Shown here: in pieces, positions 51,445-61,531 of the stretch
How the letters are laid out: every line of letters starts with the position of its first letter
How positions within the stretch are numbered: the first letter of the stretch is position 1
Assembly: GCA_934274515.1 (NCBI GenBank)
Contig: CAKQTC010000012.1
Span: 1 to 64,000 of the forward strand
Direction: 5' to 3'
Length of the DNA stretch: 64,000 bases
Source of the DNA: an uncultured Clostridia bacterium
GTDB lineage: Bacteria; Bacillota; Clostridia; Christensenellales; DTU072
Notes under the pieces: generated by a model
What the model saw: only the letters and a program-made list of their open reading frames with translations
The model's database searches: none
Told to the model about the DNA's origin: nothing
Program-made: the position numbers and the translations under genes

Positions 51445-52001
51445 TAATAGTAGGGCTAGGCAATCCGGGGGCGAAATACGAAGGCACGTTTCACAACTGC
51501 GGCTACGGCGTTGTGGACGCTTTGGCGGAAAGGCTCGGAAAGAAAATAAACAAAATCGAGTGTTCGTCGCTTACTTCGGTGAGTGAGAGAAACGGAGAAA
51601 AACTCGTACTCGCCAAGCCGACGACGTATATGAATTTAAGCGGCGAGGCGGTTAAAAGTCTTATAGGTAAGTACGGCGATAAAGCGGGCGAACTTATAGT
51701 TTGTTACGACGACGTAGACATAGAGCGATTTTCCGTAAGGGTACGAGCAAGCGGCAGCGCAGGCACGCACAACGGAATGAGGAACATAATAAATTTGCTC
51801 GGGCGCGAAGATTTCACGCGCGTACGAATAGGTATCGGCAGACCGGACTACGACCTTGCCGACTACGTTCTGTCCAAACCGACGAGAGAAGACGAAAAGA
51901 GATTTAACGAAACGTTCGGCAAAGTAGCCGACTTGTTGGCGGAGTATATAAAAACCCGTGATTTCGACAAATTTTTGCGCGAAGGAAATTCGATTAAGTA
52001 A
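51441..52001 (+). CDS. pth: Peptidyl-tRNA hydrolase
   Basis: A 186-residue Pth starting MIIVGLGNPGAKYEGTFHNCG, with the catalytic His in TFHN, then KPTTYMNLSGEAV and DDVDIE. It releases tRNA from stalled peptidyl-tRNA. It overlaps tadA by 4 bases and mfd by 1 base; pth-mfd adjacency is common in Bacillota. Confidence 0.96.
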   Translation: MIIVGLGNPGAKYEGTFHNCGYGVVDALAERLGKKINKIECSSLTSVSERNGEKLVLAKPTTYMNLSGEAVKSLIGKYGDKAGELIVCYDDVDIERFSVRVRASGSAGTHNGMRNIINLLGREDFTRVRIGIGRPDYDLADYVLSKPTREDEKRFNETFGKVADLLAEYIKTRDFDKFLREGNSIK

Positions 52002-55000
52002 TGGAAAAAAATCTCGTTCCCGTTACGGGCATTATTCGCGACGTAAAAAAAGCGATTGAAACAAGAAAGGACGTAATGGCGTTTAACGCTGCGCCGAACA
52101 ATCGTTTTCACCTTACGACCGTCGCTTGCAAGAAGTTTGTTTACCTTGCCGGAGACGTAAGCGAGGCTCGTACGGCGTACAATCGCATTACGAAATACGG
52201 CGACGGGAACTACGTGCTTTTGCCCGAAAAGGAAGATTCGCTTACCAAGCGAATGATATGCGACTATTCGTCGATGGGCGAACGCGTCAAAATACTCGCC
52301 GGGCTTCTTGACGGCAGCATTGACGGCGTGGTGCTTTCCTGCGAAAGTTTTCTTGCGCGTTATCCCGAAAAAGAACGGTTTATCGACGCGACGATTACGT
52401 TCCGTAAAAACTGCGAAATAAAGACGAGCGACTTGGCGGAACGGCTATTGTATGCCGGTTATAAACGTGATACCGACGTCAAAACTCCCGCTACTTTCCG
52501 CTTGTCGGGCGACGTTTTGGAAATTTTCCCCCCTGCCTCGTTCTGCCCGTACAGGGTGGATTTTTTTGGCGACGCGGTGGAGAAAATCCGCGTGTACGAA
52601 CCCGAAACGCACGTTGCGTCGGAAGAAAAAGACGCGCTTACGGTTTTACCTGCGTCCGATGTTTTGGTGCGCCAAAACGAAGTAAACGGTATCCTTAACT
52701 CGATTAGAAATGCGGCGAGAACGCTTGCGCCGGAAATGCGGGGCGCGGCAAGCGACGCTATGGAAAGGTTCACGCGTAATCCGTCGGACGCGTTAAACGG
52801 GTTTATATTGCCGTTTCTCAAAGAACAGACTGCGCCGTTTCTTACTTACGCAAAAAATTTTACGCTTGTCGTCGATGACGTAAGGCAGATAGAAGACAAA
52901 CTCAAACTTACGAGAAAAGCGTTTGAAAACAGGGCGGAAACGCTCTCGGAAGGCGGCAAAGCGTTCGGTTGCCACAAGGAAGCGATTTTCACGGAAAGCG
53001 GTGCGCTTGCGCCGCGCGGAGAGATACTCGGGTTTGGAAGAACGACGTCGGCGGTAAGGTTGTTTCGACCGCAAGAAATTTTCGATTTGAAGACGTCTCC
53101 GCTCGCGCCGTTTTACAACGATATAGAAGGTTTTTTCACGCTTGTAAAACAACTTCTTTTACGTGGAGTGAAGATACGCGTTTACGTTGCGAACGAAGGC
53201 TCGCTCGGCGCGTTGGAGAGTGCGTTTAACGACCACGATATAGGCGTGCATATAGGGTTTTCTTCCGACGCAGACATCGCGTTACAGGTCGGGGACGTGG
53301 AATACGGGTTTTATTATCCGACGGAAAAATTTATGTGCGTCGGGATAAACGACCTTACGAGAAAACAGCAACCTATCCGAAAAAAACCTAAAAAGCAGAC
53401 GTTTGAACTTCCTCTTAAAGGGGATTACGTCGTACACGAAAAGCACGGTATTGGGATAAGCGAAGGTATGCAAAGGGTGAAGACCCTGTCGGGAGAAAAG
53501 GATTTTTTCGTCGTTTTGTACAAGGGCGGCGATAAACTGTTTTTGCCCGTAGAGCAACTCGACACGATTGAAAAGTACACTGGCGCGGACAAACCCGCGC
53601 TTCATAAACTCGGCGGCGCGGAGTTTGAACGGGTAAAAGAAAGGGTTCGTCAAAGCGTCAAAGAGATGGCGATAGACCTTTTGGAAATTTACCGTGCGAG
53701 AGAAGGGCGCAAAGGGTATAAATATCAATCCGATACGCCGTGGCAGAAAGAACTCGAAGACGATTTCGAGTTTACCGAAACCGAAGACCAACTCGTCGCG
53801 ATAGCGGATATAAAACGGGATATGGAAAGCGGAAAGATAATGGACAGATTGCTTTGCGGCGACGTCGGGTACGGCAAAACCGAAGTCGCTATACGCGCGA
53901 TTTTCAAAACCGTTATCGAAGGGAAACAGGCGGCGTTGCTTGCTCCCACAACCGTGCTTGCGCAACAACACTATAATCTTATTTGCGCGAGAATGAACAA
54001 GTTCAAACTTAAAATCGAACTTCTAAGCCGTTTCGTTCCGCCGTCGGAGATAAAAAAATCGCTCGAAAGAATAAAAAGCGGCGAAAGCAACATAATCGTC
54101 GCGACGCACAGACTGCTCGGCGGCGACGTGGTTTTTCACGACCTCGGCTTGCTCGTGCTTGACGAAGAACAGCGGTTCGGCGTAGAGCATAAAGAAAAAC
54201 TAAAAGCGTTCAAAAGCACGGTAAACGTGCTTAGTATGTCGGCTACGCCTATTCCGCGAACGTTGCATATGGCGTTAAGCGGAATAAGGGATATTTCCAC
54301 GTTGGACACGCCCCCGAAAAACAGACTGCCCGTGGAAACGTACGTCACGGAATACAGTGACGAACTGCTTAATGACGCGCTCGAACGCGAACTTAACCGC
54401 GGCGGACAGGCGTTCGTTTTGTACAACAGGGTAAAGGGTATAAACAAATTTCGCGACACGGTAATTTCGCTCGTGGGGGATAGAACGGAAGTGGTTTGCG
54501 CGCACGGGCAAATGAGCGAAGAAGAGTTGGAGACCGCCATAAAAAAATTCTACGACGGCGACGCCGGCGTATTGGTTTCCACCACGATAATTGAAAACGG
54601 CGTGGATTTGCCGAACGCCAACACGCTGTTCGTAATCGACGCGGACAATTTAGGGCTTAGTCAACTGTACCAACTTCGCGGTAGAGTGGGGAGGAGCAAC
54701 GTGCTTGCATATGCCTATTTTACTGTAAGAGAAGGTAAAGTGCTTACGGAAACGGCGGTTAAACGTCTTGACGCGTTGATGTCGAACACCGAACTCGGGA
54801 GCGGGTTCAAAATCGCAATGCAGGACCTTGAAATTCGCGGCGCGGGCAATATTTTAGGCAGAGAACAGCACGGACAAATGGAAAAAGTCGGGTACGAAAT
54901 GTACCTACGGTTGGTTAAAGAAGGGATAGAACGCGCACAAGGGAAAGAAATCGAAGAAGAACGGGAAGTAGAACTTAAAATCGACGGCGATATGGCTCTT

Positions 55001-55402
55001 AAAGAGAGTTACATTCCCGAAGTCAAAGCACGAACCGCAGTGTATCGAACGGCGGCGCAACTAACCTGCACCAAAGACGGAAACGAATTTTATAAAGAAC
55101 TTTCCGCGTCCTACGGCGACGACGCGCGGCTTAAAAACATCGTTAGAACGGGAATACTCAAAAACGTCGCTAAAAAACTCGGCGTGAAAAAAGTCGTTAT
55201 TGGCAGCGCGGGTAGCGGAATTTATTTCGATAATTCGGATATTCTTAAAGAAAAACGTTTGTACGAAACGCTTGAAAGATATAAATCCGTCGCGGTTCTT
55301 TGCCCGACAAATCCGCCGAGCGTCGTTTTCGGAATAGCGAAACTCGCCCAAAGCGCGCGAATAAAATTCGTCAAAGATTTTTTGGAAGAGATAAAAGGTT
55401 GA
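52001..55402 (+). CDS. mfd: Transcription-repair coupling factor
   Basis: A 1,133-residue Mfd. The UvrB-like N-terminal region is followed by the RNA-polymerase-interaction domain (GDYVVHEKHGIGI), then a RecG-like helicase with GDVGYGKTEVA (Walker A), LDEEQRFGVEHKE and SATPIPRTLHMALSGIRD, and finally the TRCF C-terminal domain. It removes stalled RNA polymerase and recruits UvrA. It starts one base inside the pth stop. Confidence 0.97.
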   Translation: MEKNLVPVTGIIRDVKKAIETRKDVMAFNAAPNNRFHLTTVACKKFVYLAGDVSEARTAYNRITKYGDGNYVLLPEKEDSLTKRMICDYSSMGERVKILAGLLDGSIDGVVLSCESFLARYPEKERFIDATITFRKNCEIKTSDLAERLLYAGYKRDTDVKTPATFRLSGDVLEIFPPASFCPYRVDFFGDAVEKIRVYEPETHVASEEKDALTVLPASDVLVRQNEVNGILNSIRNAARTLAPEMRGAASDAMERFTRNPSDALNGFILPFLKEQTAPFLTYAKNFTLVVDDVRQIEDKLKLTRKAFENRAETLSEGGKAFGCHKEAIFTESGALAPRGEILGFGRTTSAVRLFRPQEIFDLKTSPLAPFYNDIEGFFTLVKQLLLRGVKIRVYVANEGSLGALESAFNDHDIGVHIGFSSDADIALQVGDVEYGFYYPTEKFMCVGINDLTRKQQPIRKKPKKQTFELPLKGDYVVHEKHGIGISEGMQRVKTLSGEKDFFVVLYKGGDKLFLPVEQLDTIEKYTGADKPALHKLGGAEFERVKERVRQSVKEMAIDLLEIYRAREGRKGYKYQSDTPWQKELEDDFEFTETEDQLVAIADIKRDMESGKIMDRLLCGDVGYGKTEVAIRAIFKTVIEGKQAALLAPTTVLAQQHYNLICARMNKFKLKIELLSRFVPPSEIKKSLERIKSGESNIIVATHRLLGGDVVFHDLGLLVLDEEQRFGVEHKEKLKAFKSTVNVLSMSATPIPRTLHMALSGIRDISTLDTPPKNRLPVETYVTEYSDELLNDALERELNRGGQAFVLYNRVKGINKFRDTVISLVGDRTEVVCAHGQMSEEELETAIKKFYDGDAGVLVSTTIIENGVDLPNANTLFVIDADNLGLSQLYQLRGRVGRSNVLAYAYFTVREGKVLTETAVKRLDALMSNTELGSGFKIAMQDLEIRGAGNILGREQHGQMEKVGYEMYLRLVKEGIERAQGKEIEEEREVELKIDGDMALKESYIPEVKARTAVYRTAAQLTCTKDGNEFYKELSASYGDDARLKNIVRTGILKNVAKKLGVKKVVIGSAGSGIYFDNSDILKEKRLYETLERYKSVAVLCPTNPPSVVFGIAKLAQSARIKFVKDFLEEIKG

Positions 55403-55570
55403 CAAACGATAAAATATTTTGCGCTCGTTCGGCTTATATATACTTGCTTTCCGTAGGAAAGTAGTGTATACTCTTATGAGTAGTCTTATAGGTGTCGGCT
55501 TTTTGCCTTGCCGTAAGAGTGCGTAAGGGGCGGTAAAACCGCAAATCAAAACTCTAAAAGGAGTACGATA

Positions 55571-58195
55571 ATGAAGAAAAAAGGATTATTGTTTTTGTTG
55601 ACGGCGGCGATGCTGTTCTTCTGCGTCGCGCTTAGCGCGTGTTCTCTCGTCAGCGTCAACGAAGAAAGACAGGCAAACCGCGTCGTTGCGACGGTTTCGG
55701 TCGATCTCGAAAAAGAATTCGGCAACGGGGTCAAGGTTCTCGATACCGAGAAAGAAAAATGGGACTACAACGTTTCCATGGACATTACGCGCAGAGAACT
55801 CGTTTTTACCGTTAATTACGCTATCAACTATTATTCGCAACTTTACGCTCAATACGGAATGCAATATTCTTACGACGTCGAAACGTTGCTCGAATCGTCG
55901 TTGAAAACGCTTAAAGCGCAAAAGTACAACACCGCTTACGCGATGGGAGAACTGCTCGTTAACGCGAAAAGCACGGGAAGGTTCGACGCTTTGTATTGCC
56001 GTACCGCCGAATATAAAGAAATTTACGGCAAAACTCTTGTTCCCGAAGGTCTGCTTACCGTTTCCGAAAGATACGAAGCGGTTAAGACGGTAAACAATCA
56101 ATTCGATACGCAACTTACTTCTCTTCTCGATACCGGCAAAGACAAGGACAGAGAAAAAGCAAAAAGCAACGCCAACGACGAACTTGCGAAAGCGTACAAC
56201 GACGGATTTTTCGTCAAGAGCGTTCAAATGGCGTATAAAGACGACCAAGGTAAATGGAGCGACGGTATTTACGACAACGAAATCATCGACGACGGCAACG
56301 ACAAAACCGCAGAACTCGATTATAAGAAAATCTACGTTAAAGTAAGGTTGACCAAAGGCGGCGCTGACGTGAGCAAGTCGGAAGAAGCGAAAGACGAAAA
56401 AGGCGAAAAAGTCAGATACGTTTGGGTTCCGTCGGAAGAAGGAGCGATTAAGACCGAGGCGGACAGCGCCGTGACTTCGACGCGTAAATACATGACAGCG
56501 AAAAAAGCGACGGTATCTTTCTCGGGAAGAGAATATGCGGAAGTCACTAAGGACAACGATTCCGGGTACGAAGTCGCTACGTTTACGAGCGACCCCGTCA
56601 AGTTCACGCTTGTTACCGCAAGAAGCGCGCATAAACACGACGACAGCGAAAACGCAAGCGCAAAACTTACGAAAGAACTGCGCTATTTCTCGCTTAAAGC
56701 ATGGGAAACGGGCGCGGTTACCGAAAAAGTGACGAAAGAAACGCTTGACGAACTTAAATCCGAAATCTTTAACGCGAAACCCGCAACTTACCCCGAAAAA
56801 TACGGCAAATATACCGATACGGAAAAGAAAGAGGCGTATCGTCAACTTCGCAGCACGTTCACTTCGAGCAATATCGGGTTCGTCGAAGACTCGTTGGACG
56901 AAGCGGAAATGGCAAAACTCAGCGCGGCGCAACAACGAAATCTTAAATTCTACAACGGACTTGCTTATTATTACGACGCACAATTCTCGTCGGCGGTTCT
57001 CTCCGCTATCGAGTACGAACTCGGCGAGAAGGACAGCGTTGCCGTCACGAACGGCGAAATAGACGAAGAATACAAACTTCTCGTACTTAAAGACAAAGCC
57101 AATTACGAATATCTCTCGGACAAAGAACAAGTAAAGAAATTTTTTGAAACGCTTAAAGGCGGTACGAACGGACTCGATAAAGTTTATTACGTACCCATCG
57201 ACGCGCTTACCAAAGTAGGATACGAAATTAAATCCACCGATAAGGCGTATAAGATTTTCTTTGAAAACGACGGAACGGTCAAAGCGGAATACAAAAACAA
57301 ATACGTGTTTGAAGAAGTCAAGAACGGCAAAACCGTTTATACTATGAAATACGCGTATAAGAACGAAAAAGCAGACGGAACGCATACTTACACGATAAAT
57401 ATGATTTACGTTACGCACATTCTTCTTTCGTTCGACAACGTGGAAGGATTGACAAACAAATACAAGGCGGCGACGCTCGACCTTACGGACGAACAGAAGA
57501 TAGAGTTTGCTAAGAAGTTCGTCGAAAAAATCAAAACTTGTCCGCAACTTCTTTCTTTCCTTGAAAACTTCGACCATGACAAGACTTACGAAGTAAAAGA
57601 CGTGTTTAAGACCGACGAGAAAGGGAAACTCGCATACCAAACCTACGCGGACGTAATCAATACTATAAACGACGCTTTGAGCGGAAAAGGTACGTATAAA
57701 GAACTGTTAGACGCGTTTATAACGCTTATGGAACAGTACAACGACGATAGCGGCAAACTCACCACGTCGGGTTACGTCGTAAGTGCGGGAGATATGGAAA
57801 ACGGCTGGTACGCGGACTTTACGGCGACTGCTCTCGAAATGTACTTTAAGGCGTTGGTTACGGGAAAGAACCCGACGGAACTTGCGGCGGGAGAAAATTC
57901 TTTGGACAGAATCGAAGACGCTTATTCCGATTACGGTATTCATAAAATGATAATAAGTTTCACGCCGCTGTTCGACGTAAAGATTGACGAAAGCATCGGA
58001 GCGACGGACGTTAAGACCAAACTCAACATCGACGGCGATACGAGATACGACGAAATCGGAAAAAGTTTGCTTTCGGCAAAGAAGAGCAAGGCTTACACCG
58101 AGTGGAAAGCGAAGAATTCCGACGAAATCGTGGAAAAACATTCTAGCACGAACGATAAGAATTACAAACGCATCGTTAAGGATATAAAAGGTTAA
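55571..58195 (+). CDS. PrsA/SurA-like lipoprotein foldase
   Basis: An 874-residue lipoprotein (signal peptide ending LSACS). The N-terminal part resembles a SurA/PrsA chaperone domain (RVVATVSVDL, TRRELVFTVNYAINYY), and a divergent parvulin-like segment begins at YVTHILLSFD near residue 620 and runs to GIHKMIISF. PrsA normally has about 300 residues, so this version carries a large inserted middle. Location after mfd is the usual place for a peptidyl-prolyl isomerase in Clostridia. AAGGAG before the ATG. Catalytic activity is uncertain. Confidence 0.7.
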   Translation: MKKKGLLFLLTAAMLFFCVALSACSLVSVNEERQANRVVATVSVDLEKEFGNGVKVLDTEKEKWDYNVSMDITRRELVFTVNYAINYYSQLYAQYGMQYSYDVETLLESSLKTLKAQKYNTAYAMGELLVNAKSTGRFDALYCRTAEYKEIYGKTLVPEGLLTVSERYEAVKTVNNQFDTQLTSLLDTGKDKDREKAKSNANDELAKAYNDGFFVKSVQMAYKDDQGKWSDGIYDNEIIDDGNDKTAELDYKKIYVKVRLTKGGADVSKSEEAKDEKGEKVRYVWVPSEEGAIKTEADSAVTSTRKYMTAKKATVSFSGREYAEVTKDNDSGYEVATFTSDPVKFTLVTARSAHKHDDSENASAKLTKELRYFSLKAWETGAVTEKVTKETLDELKSEIFNAKPATYPEKYGKYTDTEKKEAYRQLRSTFTSSNIGFVEDSLDEAEMAKLSAAQQRNLKFYNGLAYYYDAQFSSAVLSAIEYELGEKDSVAVTNGEIDEEYKLLVLKDKANYEYLSDKEQVKKFFETLKGGTNGLDKVYYVPIDALTKVGYEIKSTDKAYKIFFENDGTVKAEYKNKYVFEEVKNGKTVYTMKYAYKNEKADGTHTYTINMIYVTHILLSFDNVEGLTNKYKAATLDLTDEQKIEFAKKFVEKIKTCPQLLSFLENFDHDKTYEVKDVFKTDEKGKLAYQTYADVINTINDALSGKGTYKELLDAFITLMEQYNDDSGKLTTSGYVVSAGDMENGWYADFTATALEMYFKALVTGKNPTELAAGENSLDRIEDAYSDYGIHKMIISFTPLFDVKIDESIGATDVKTKLNIDGDTRYDEIGKSLLSAKKSKAYTEWKAKNSDEIVEKHSSTNDKNYKRIVKDIKG

Positions 58196-58210
58196 TTAAA
58201 ACACGAACTA

Positions 58211-58242
58211 AAAAGGCTATCCTGCAAAAGATAGCCTTTTTT
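58211..58242 (+). terminator. Terminator after the mfd operon
   Basis: AAAAGGCTATC (58211-58221) pairs perfectly with GATAGCCTTTT (58230-58240), followed by TT. It closes the operon that begins at 50187. Confidence 0.9.
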
Positions 58243-58268
58243 AGAAACTCATAGAAACGGAGTATACA

Positions 58269-59096
58269 ATGGCAGAATTCGATATAGAACTTGTCGGCAA
58301 AATCGGGAGTATGGCTCTTATCAACCGCGAGCACGACGATATGGATTACAACATTATCGCAAGAATAGGGCGGTATTTACATCCCGGGGTCATTTGGGTG
58401 ACGAGCGGCGCGACGGAAATAGGCAGGTTGGATTATATTAAGCGCAACGGGAAAGAACTCGAAGGGAATTCGGAAGAAGTTAAGGCGGACTATGCCGCGC
58501 AAGGACAAAGCATACTTATGACGCAGTATAGACAGTTTCTTAACAGTAAATACAGTTTAAGGCAGATTTTGGTCGAACATCATCATTTTAACGACGACGC
58601 GAAGAGAGATAATCTTCGACGGTTGTTGCTAAGATGTCCTGTGCAGGGTGCGGTACCGATAATAAATTATAACGATCCGCTTAACGACGAAGAAGTGAGA
58701 AAAATGGAAATTCGTTCGTTGATAGCGGAAAGGGGAACGGCGGTAGAGTGCGTGGACAACGACGAAACGGCAAGTCAAATAGCGTGCCTTGTCAAGCCGA
58801 AAACGCTCGTTATACTTACCGGAGTGAACGGAATATATAAAGACAAGGACAATGAAAACACGCTTGTAAGGGAGATTTGCGGAGCGAGCGTGTACGAAAC
58901 TTTGGAAAACGTGGAGTATTACCGCAATTTTTGCGACGGAGCAAGCAGAGCAGGGGCGCAGGGCGCGCGTGCAAAGTTAGGATACATAGAAGAACCGCTT
59001 AAAAACGGAACGACCGTGTATATAGCAAATAGCAAGTTCCATATAGAAGACGTTTTGCGCGGCGACGTACCGTCTACGAAGATATATACGAGATAG
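58269..59096 (+). CDS. Glutamate 5-kinase-like amino acid kinase
   Basis: A 275-residue amino-acid-kinase-fold protein resembling ProB without the PUA domain: WVTSGATEIGRL, YAAQGQSILM, VPIINYNDPL, DNDETASQIACL and VILTGVNGIYKD. Similar proteins are often labelled uridylate kinase-like. Substrate not certain: the active-site pattern is close to glutamate 5-kinase, but no proA neighbour is present. ACGGAG lies before the ATG. Confidence 0.7.
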   Translation: MAEFDIELVGKIGSMALINREHDDMDYNIIARIGRYLHPGVIWVTSGATEIGRLDYIKRNGKELEGNSEEVKADYAAQGQSILMTQYRQFLNSKYSLRQILVEHHHFNDDAKRDNLRRLLLRCPVQGAVPIINYNDPLNDEEVRKMEIRSLIAERGTAVECVDNDETASQIACLVKPKTLVILTGVNGIYKDKDNENTLVREICGASVYETLENVEYYRNFCDGASRAGAQGARAKLGYIEEPLKNGTTVYIANSKFHIEDVLRGDVPSTKIYTR

Positions 59097-59165
59097 CATA
59101 AGGTTGAATTAAGGTTAAATTAATATTATTAAAAATATAAAATAGTATATAGAAGGAGCGTGTCA

Positions 59166-60206
59166 ATGAAAAAGAAAAATAAACTTTTGCTTGTTTTTAT
59201 GGGAATGATTTTAGTGCTGGCGACGATATTCGGACTTGTTGCGTGTAAAGCCGACGGCGGAAGCGGAAATCGTTACGGCAAAGATTTCGTTCCTGGGTCA
59301 AGCAACGACGAGGGAAAGAAAAGTTCGATAGTCATTACTACCGACAGGCTTATCGTTTATACGGTGGAAATGAGTCTTACATCAAAAGACGTGAACGCGT
59401 CTATGAAGAAAATGCAAGAAAAGGCGAAAGAAATCGGCGGTTGGCAAGCAAGTTCGTCGGAAAACGAAACGTATATTTACGTCACGTTTAGAGTGCCTAC
59501 GGTCAAATTAGACGAATTTATAGACAGAGTATCGGAAGGGAACGAGGTGCGAAACAAACAAGTAAGTACCGTGGACATAACCGATCAATATCAAACAGCG
59601 GAAACGAAAAGGGCGGAACTTATTAAAGAAAAGGACAGGCTCACCGCCTGGATGGAAACAGACGCGTCGTTGAAGACGGAAAACAAAATAGAAATTCAAA
59701 AAAGGATTACCGAGATAGCAAACGAGATAGACGGATATTCGACCGAAATCAGCGGATATAAAAAAAGAGCGGATTATAGCACGGTAAACATAAGTTTATA
59801 CCAAGACGGACAATACGTGGAACCGTCTTACTGGGACAGACTGGGGGAAGTGTTTTTCGGAAGCGGAAAGAGCATAGGAACAGTCTTTGGCTGGTTGCTT
59901 ACCGCAATAGTCGCGATACTTCCGTATTTTGCGATTGTCGCGGGCGTATTCGGCTTGTACGTACTGATTAAATTTATCGTGTGCAGAGCCAAGAAAATAC
60001 CGTTTACGCTGTTTAAGCGAGCAAGAGAGCATGCGCTCGTAAGAAAAGAGCAAAAGCACAAAATGCGAGAAGAGATGGAAGCGTATCGCGCAAAACGAAC
60101 CGCGTCAGCCCGACCCGCCCGCCCGTCAAGTGAGAACGAGGCGTCCGAACAAACGACGGAATCGTCTTTGGAGCCGTTATCCGACGAAAAAGAAGATAAG
60201 GAATAA
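59166..60206 (+). CDS. DUF4349-like lipoprotein
   Basis: A 346-residue lipoprotein (signal ending GLVACK). It has a DUF4349-like exterior with a beta-alpha part (ITTDRLIVYTVEMSLTS), the motif TDQYQTAETKRAEL, and a coiled coil. A C-terminal membrane span near residue 240-265 and a basic cytoplasmic tail with low-complexity acidic end follow. The start at 59166 is preferred over GTG at 59160 because AGAAGGAG is 7 bases upstream of it. Confidence 0.85.
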   Translation: MKKKNKLLLVFMGMILVLATIFGLVACKADGGSGNRYGKDFVPGSSNDEGKKSSIVITTDRLIVYTVEMSLTSKDVNASMKKMQEKAKEIGGWQASSSENETYIYVTFRVPTVKLDEFIDRVSEGNEVRNKQVSTVDITDQYQTAETKRAELIKEKDRLTAWMETDASLKTENKIEIQKRITEIANEIDGYSTEISGYKKRADYSTVNISLYQDGQYVEPSYWDRLGEVFFGSGKSIGTVFGWLLTAIVAILPYFAIVAGVFGLYVLIKFIVCRAKKIPFTLFKRAREHALVRKEQKHKMREEMEAYRAKRTASARPARPSSENEASEQTTESSLEPLSDEKEDKE

Positions 60207-60226
60207 GCGATAACGAAAAACGTTAA

Positions 60227-60266
60227 AAAAACCGTTAAGAAATGCGATTTTCTTAACGGTTTTTTC
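60227..60266 (+). terminator. Terminator after the DUF4349-like gene
   Basis: AAAAACCGTTAAGA (60227-60240) pairs with TCTTAACGGTTTTT (60251-60264), with a T-run continuing. Confidence 0.9.
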
Positions 60267-60355
60267 GTTAATCGGCGCATATCGCTCGTTCGAGCGGATT
60301 TACGGGAGTCTATTTACGTCGCAGTTAGTTTGCGAAACGACAAAAAGAAAGATAC

Positions 60356-60407
60356 TGTACCATAAACGACACAATTCGGGGCTGCAAACGGGGCAGGTTA
60401 TGGTACA
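60356..60407. promoter_or_regulatory. Operator-like inverted repeat with -10 box
   Basis: TGTACCATAA (60356-60365) and TTATGGTACA (60398-60407) are perfect 10-bp inverted repeats 32 bases apart. The right arm overlaps a TACAAT -10 candidate (60404-60409), with a weak CTGCAA at 60382. This suggests autoregulation of the WYL gene. Confidence 0.5.
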
Positions 60408-60443
60408 ATTAGTGTAAACGAAAGGGAAAGGAGAAAGAGAAAA

Positions 60444-61430
60444 ATGCCTAAATCGGAAAATCAAAAAATAAAACCCGTGGTACTACTTGATATTCTGCGC
60501 ACGCACAGCGATGAAGAACATCCGTTATCCACCAACGAGATAATAAGACTTCTTGCCGAAAACGGCATTGAAACGGGCAGGAAAGCGCTTTACGACGATA
60601 TACAGACGCTTAACGATTTCGGGTATGAAATTCTCACGGTTAAGTCGAGAAGCAATCTTTATTACGTCGTTGACCGTAAGTTCGATACGGCGGAACTTAA
60701 AATACTTATGGACGCGGTATTAGGCGCGGACTTTATCACCGAGAAAAAGACGGCTGCGCTTACCAACAAGATAGCGGAACTTGCCGGCGTGCATAAGGCG
60801 CGCATAATGACGAAGAACATAGTTTACACCGACACGACCAAACATTCCAACGAGAAGGTATATTATTCCGTGGACGCGATTGACAGGGCGATAGCGAAAG
60901 GGAAAAAGGTTGCGTTCAAATATTTTGACCTAGACTGCCACGGGCAACGCGCGTACAGAAAAAGCGGCGAAGAGTACGTCGTTAATCCCGTCGCGTTGGT
61001 TTTCAACGAAAACAAATACTATCTTACTTGTTACAACGACAAATATCTTAACTTATCCAACTATCGTATTGACAGAATGGACGGAGTAAGGGTTCTTGAC
61101 GAAGAGATAACCGACGCGAAGTGCAGGGAGGAGTTTAACGTCAACAAGCACCGCAAACAGGCGTTTTCGATGTACGGCGGCGACGACGAGAGAGTTAGTT
61201 TTTACATAGATAAGACCGCGCTTGACGTGATTTTCGATAAGTTCGGGGAGAAGACGAAGTTTGCATATTGCGACGAGGGGTTCAAGTTTAGTGCAAACGT
61301 TCAAATAAGCCCGACGTTTTACGGGTGGTGTGCGTCGCTCGGAAACAGGCTAAAAATTCTTGCTCCGCAGTCGGTGGCGGACGGATACGTCGAATATCTC
61401 GGGGAGATAGTTAAACAATATAAGAATTGA
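60444..61430 (+). CDS. WYL-domain transcriptional regulator
   Basis: A 328-residue regulator with an N-terminal winged helix (LSTNEIIRLLAENGIETGRKALYDDIQTL, as in DeoR/HTH_11 types) and a WYL domain (about residues 140-230; VNPVALVFNENKYYLTCYN, NYRIDRMDGVRV) plus a WCX-like C-terminus. WYL domains sense nucleic acid or other ligands and often control defence or DNA-damage genes. GGAGAAAG precedes the ATG. An inverted repeat in its promoter suggests autoregulation. Confidence 0.9.
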   Translation: MPKSENQKIKPVVLLDILRTHSDEEHPLSTNEIIRLLAENGIETGRKALYDDIQTLNDFGYEILTVKSRSNLYYVVDRKFDTAELKILMDAVLGADFITEKKTAALTNKIAELAGVHKARIMTKNIVYTDTTKHSNEKVYYSVDAIDRAIAKGKKVAFKYFDLDCHGQRAYRKSGEEYVVNPVALVFNENKYYLTCYNDKYLNLSNYRIDRMDGVRVLDEEITDAKCREEFNVNKHRKQAFSMYGGDDERVSFYIDKTALDVIFDKFGEKTKFAYCDEGFKFSANVQISPTFYGWCASLGNRLKILAPQSVADGYVEYLGEIVKQYKN

Positions 61431-61486
61431 GTTAATTAAATAAGGATGTACGATTACGAGTTTTTACGAATAAAGCGTTTACTTGC

Positions 61487-61515
61487 TTGACCGCGCCGAT
61501 TTTCGGGGGTATAAT
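61487..61515 (+). promoter_or_regulatory. Promoter of the ribU transcript
   Basis: TTGACC (61487-61492) and TATAAT (61510-61515), spacer 17 bases, immediately before the FMN riboswitch. Confidence 0.85.
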
Positions 61516-61531
61516 TGATACAATTTAATGC

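Noticed and set aside
55586..57640. Long open frame antisense to the PrsA-like gene
   Set aside because: The protein is a low-complexity Phe/Arg/Val-rich mirror of a coding strand with strong codon bias; no ribosome site, and the plus-strand lipoprotein is clearly the real gene.
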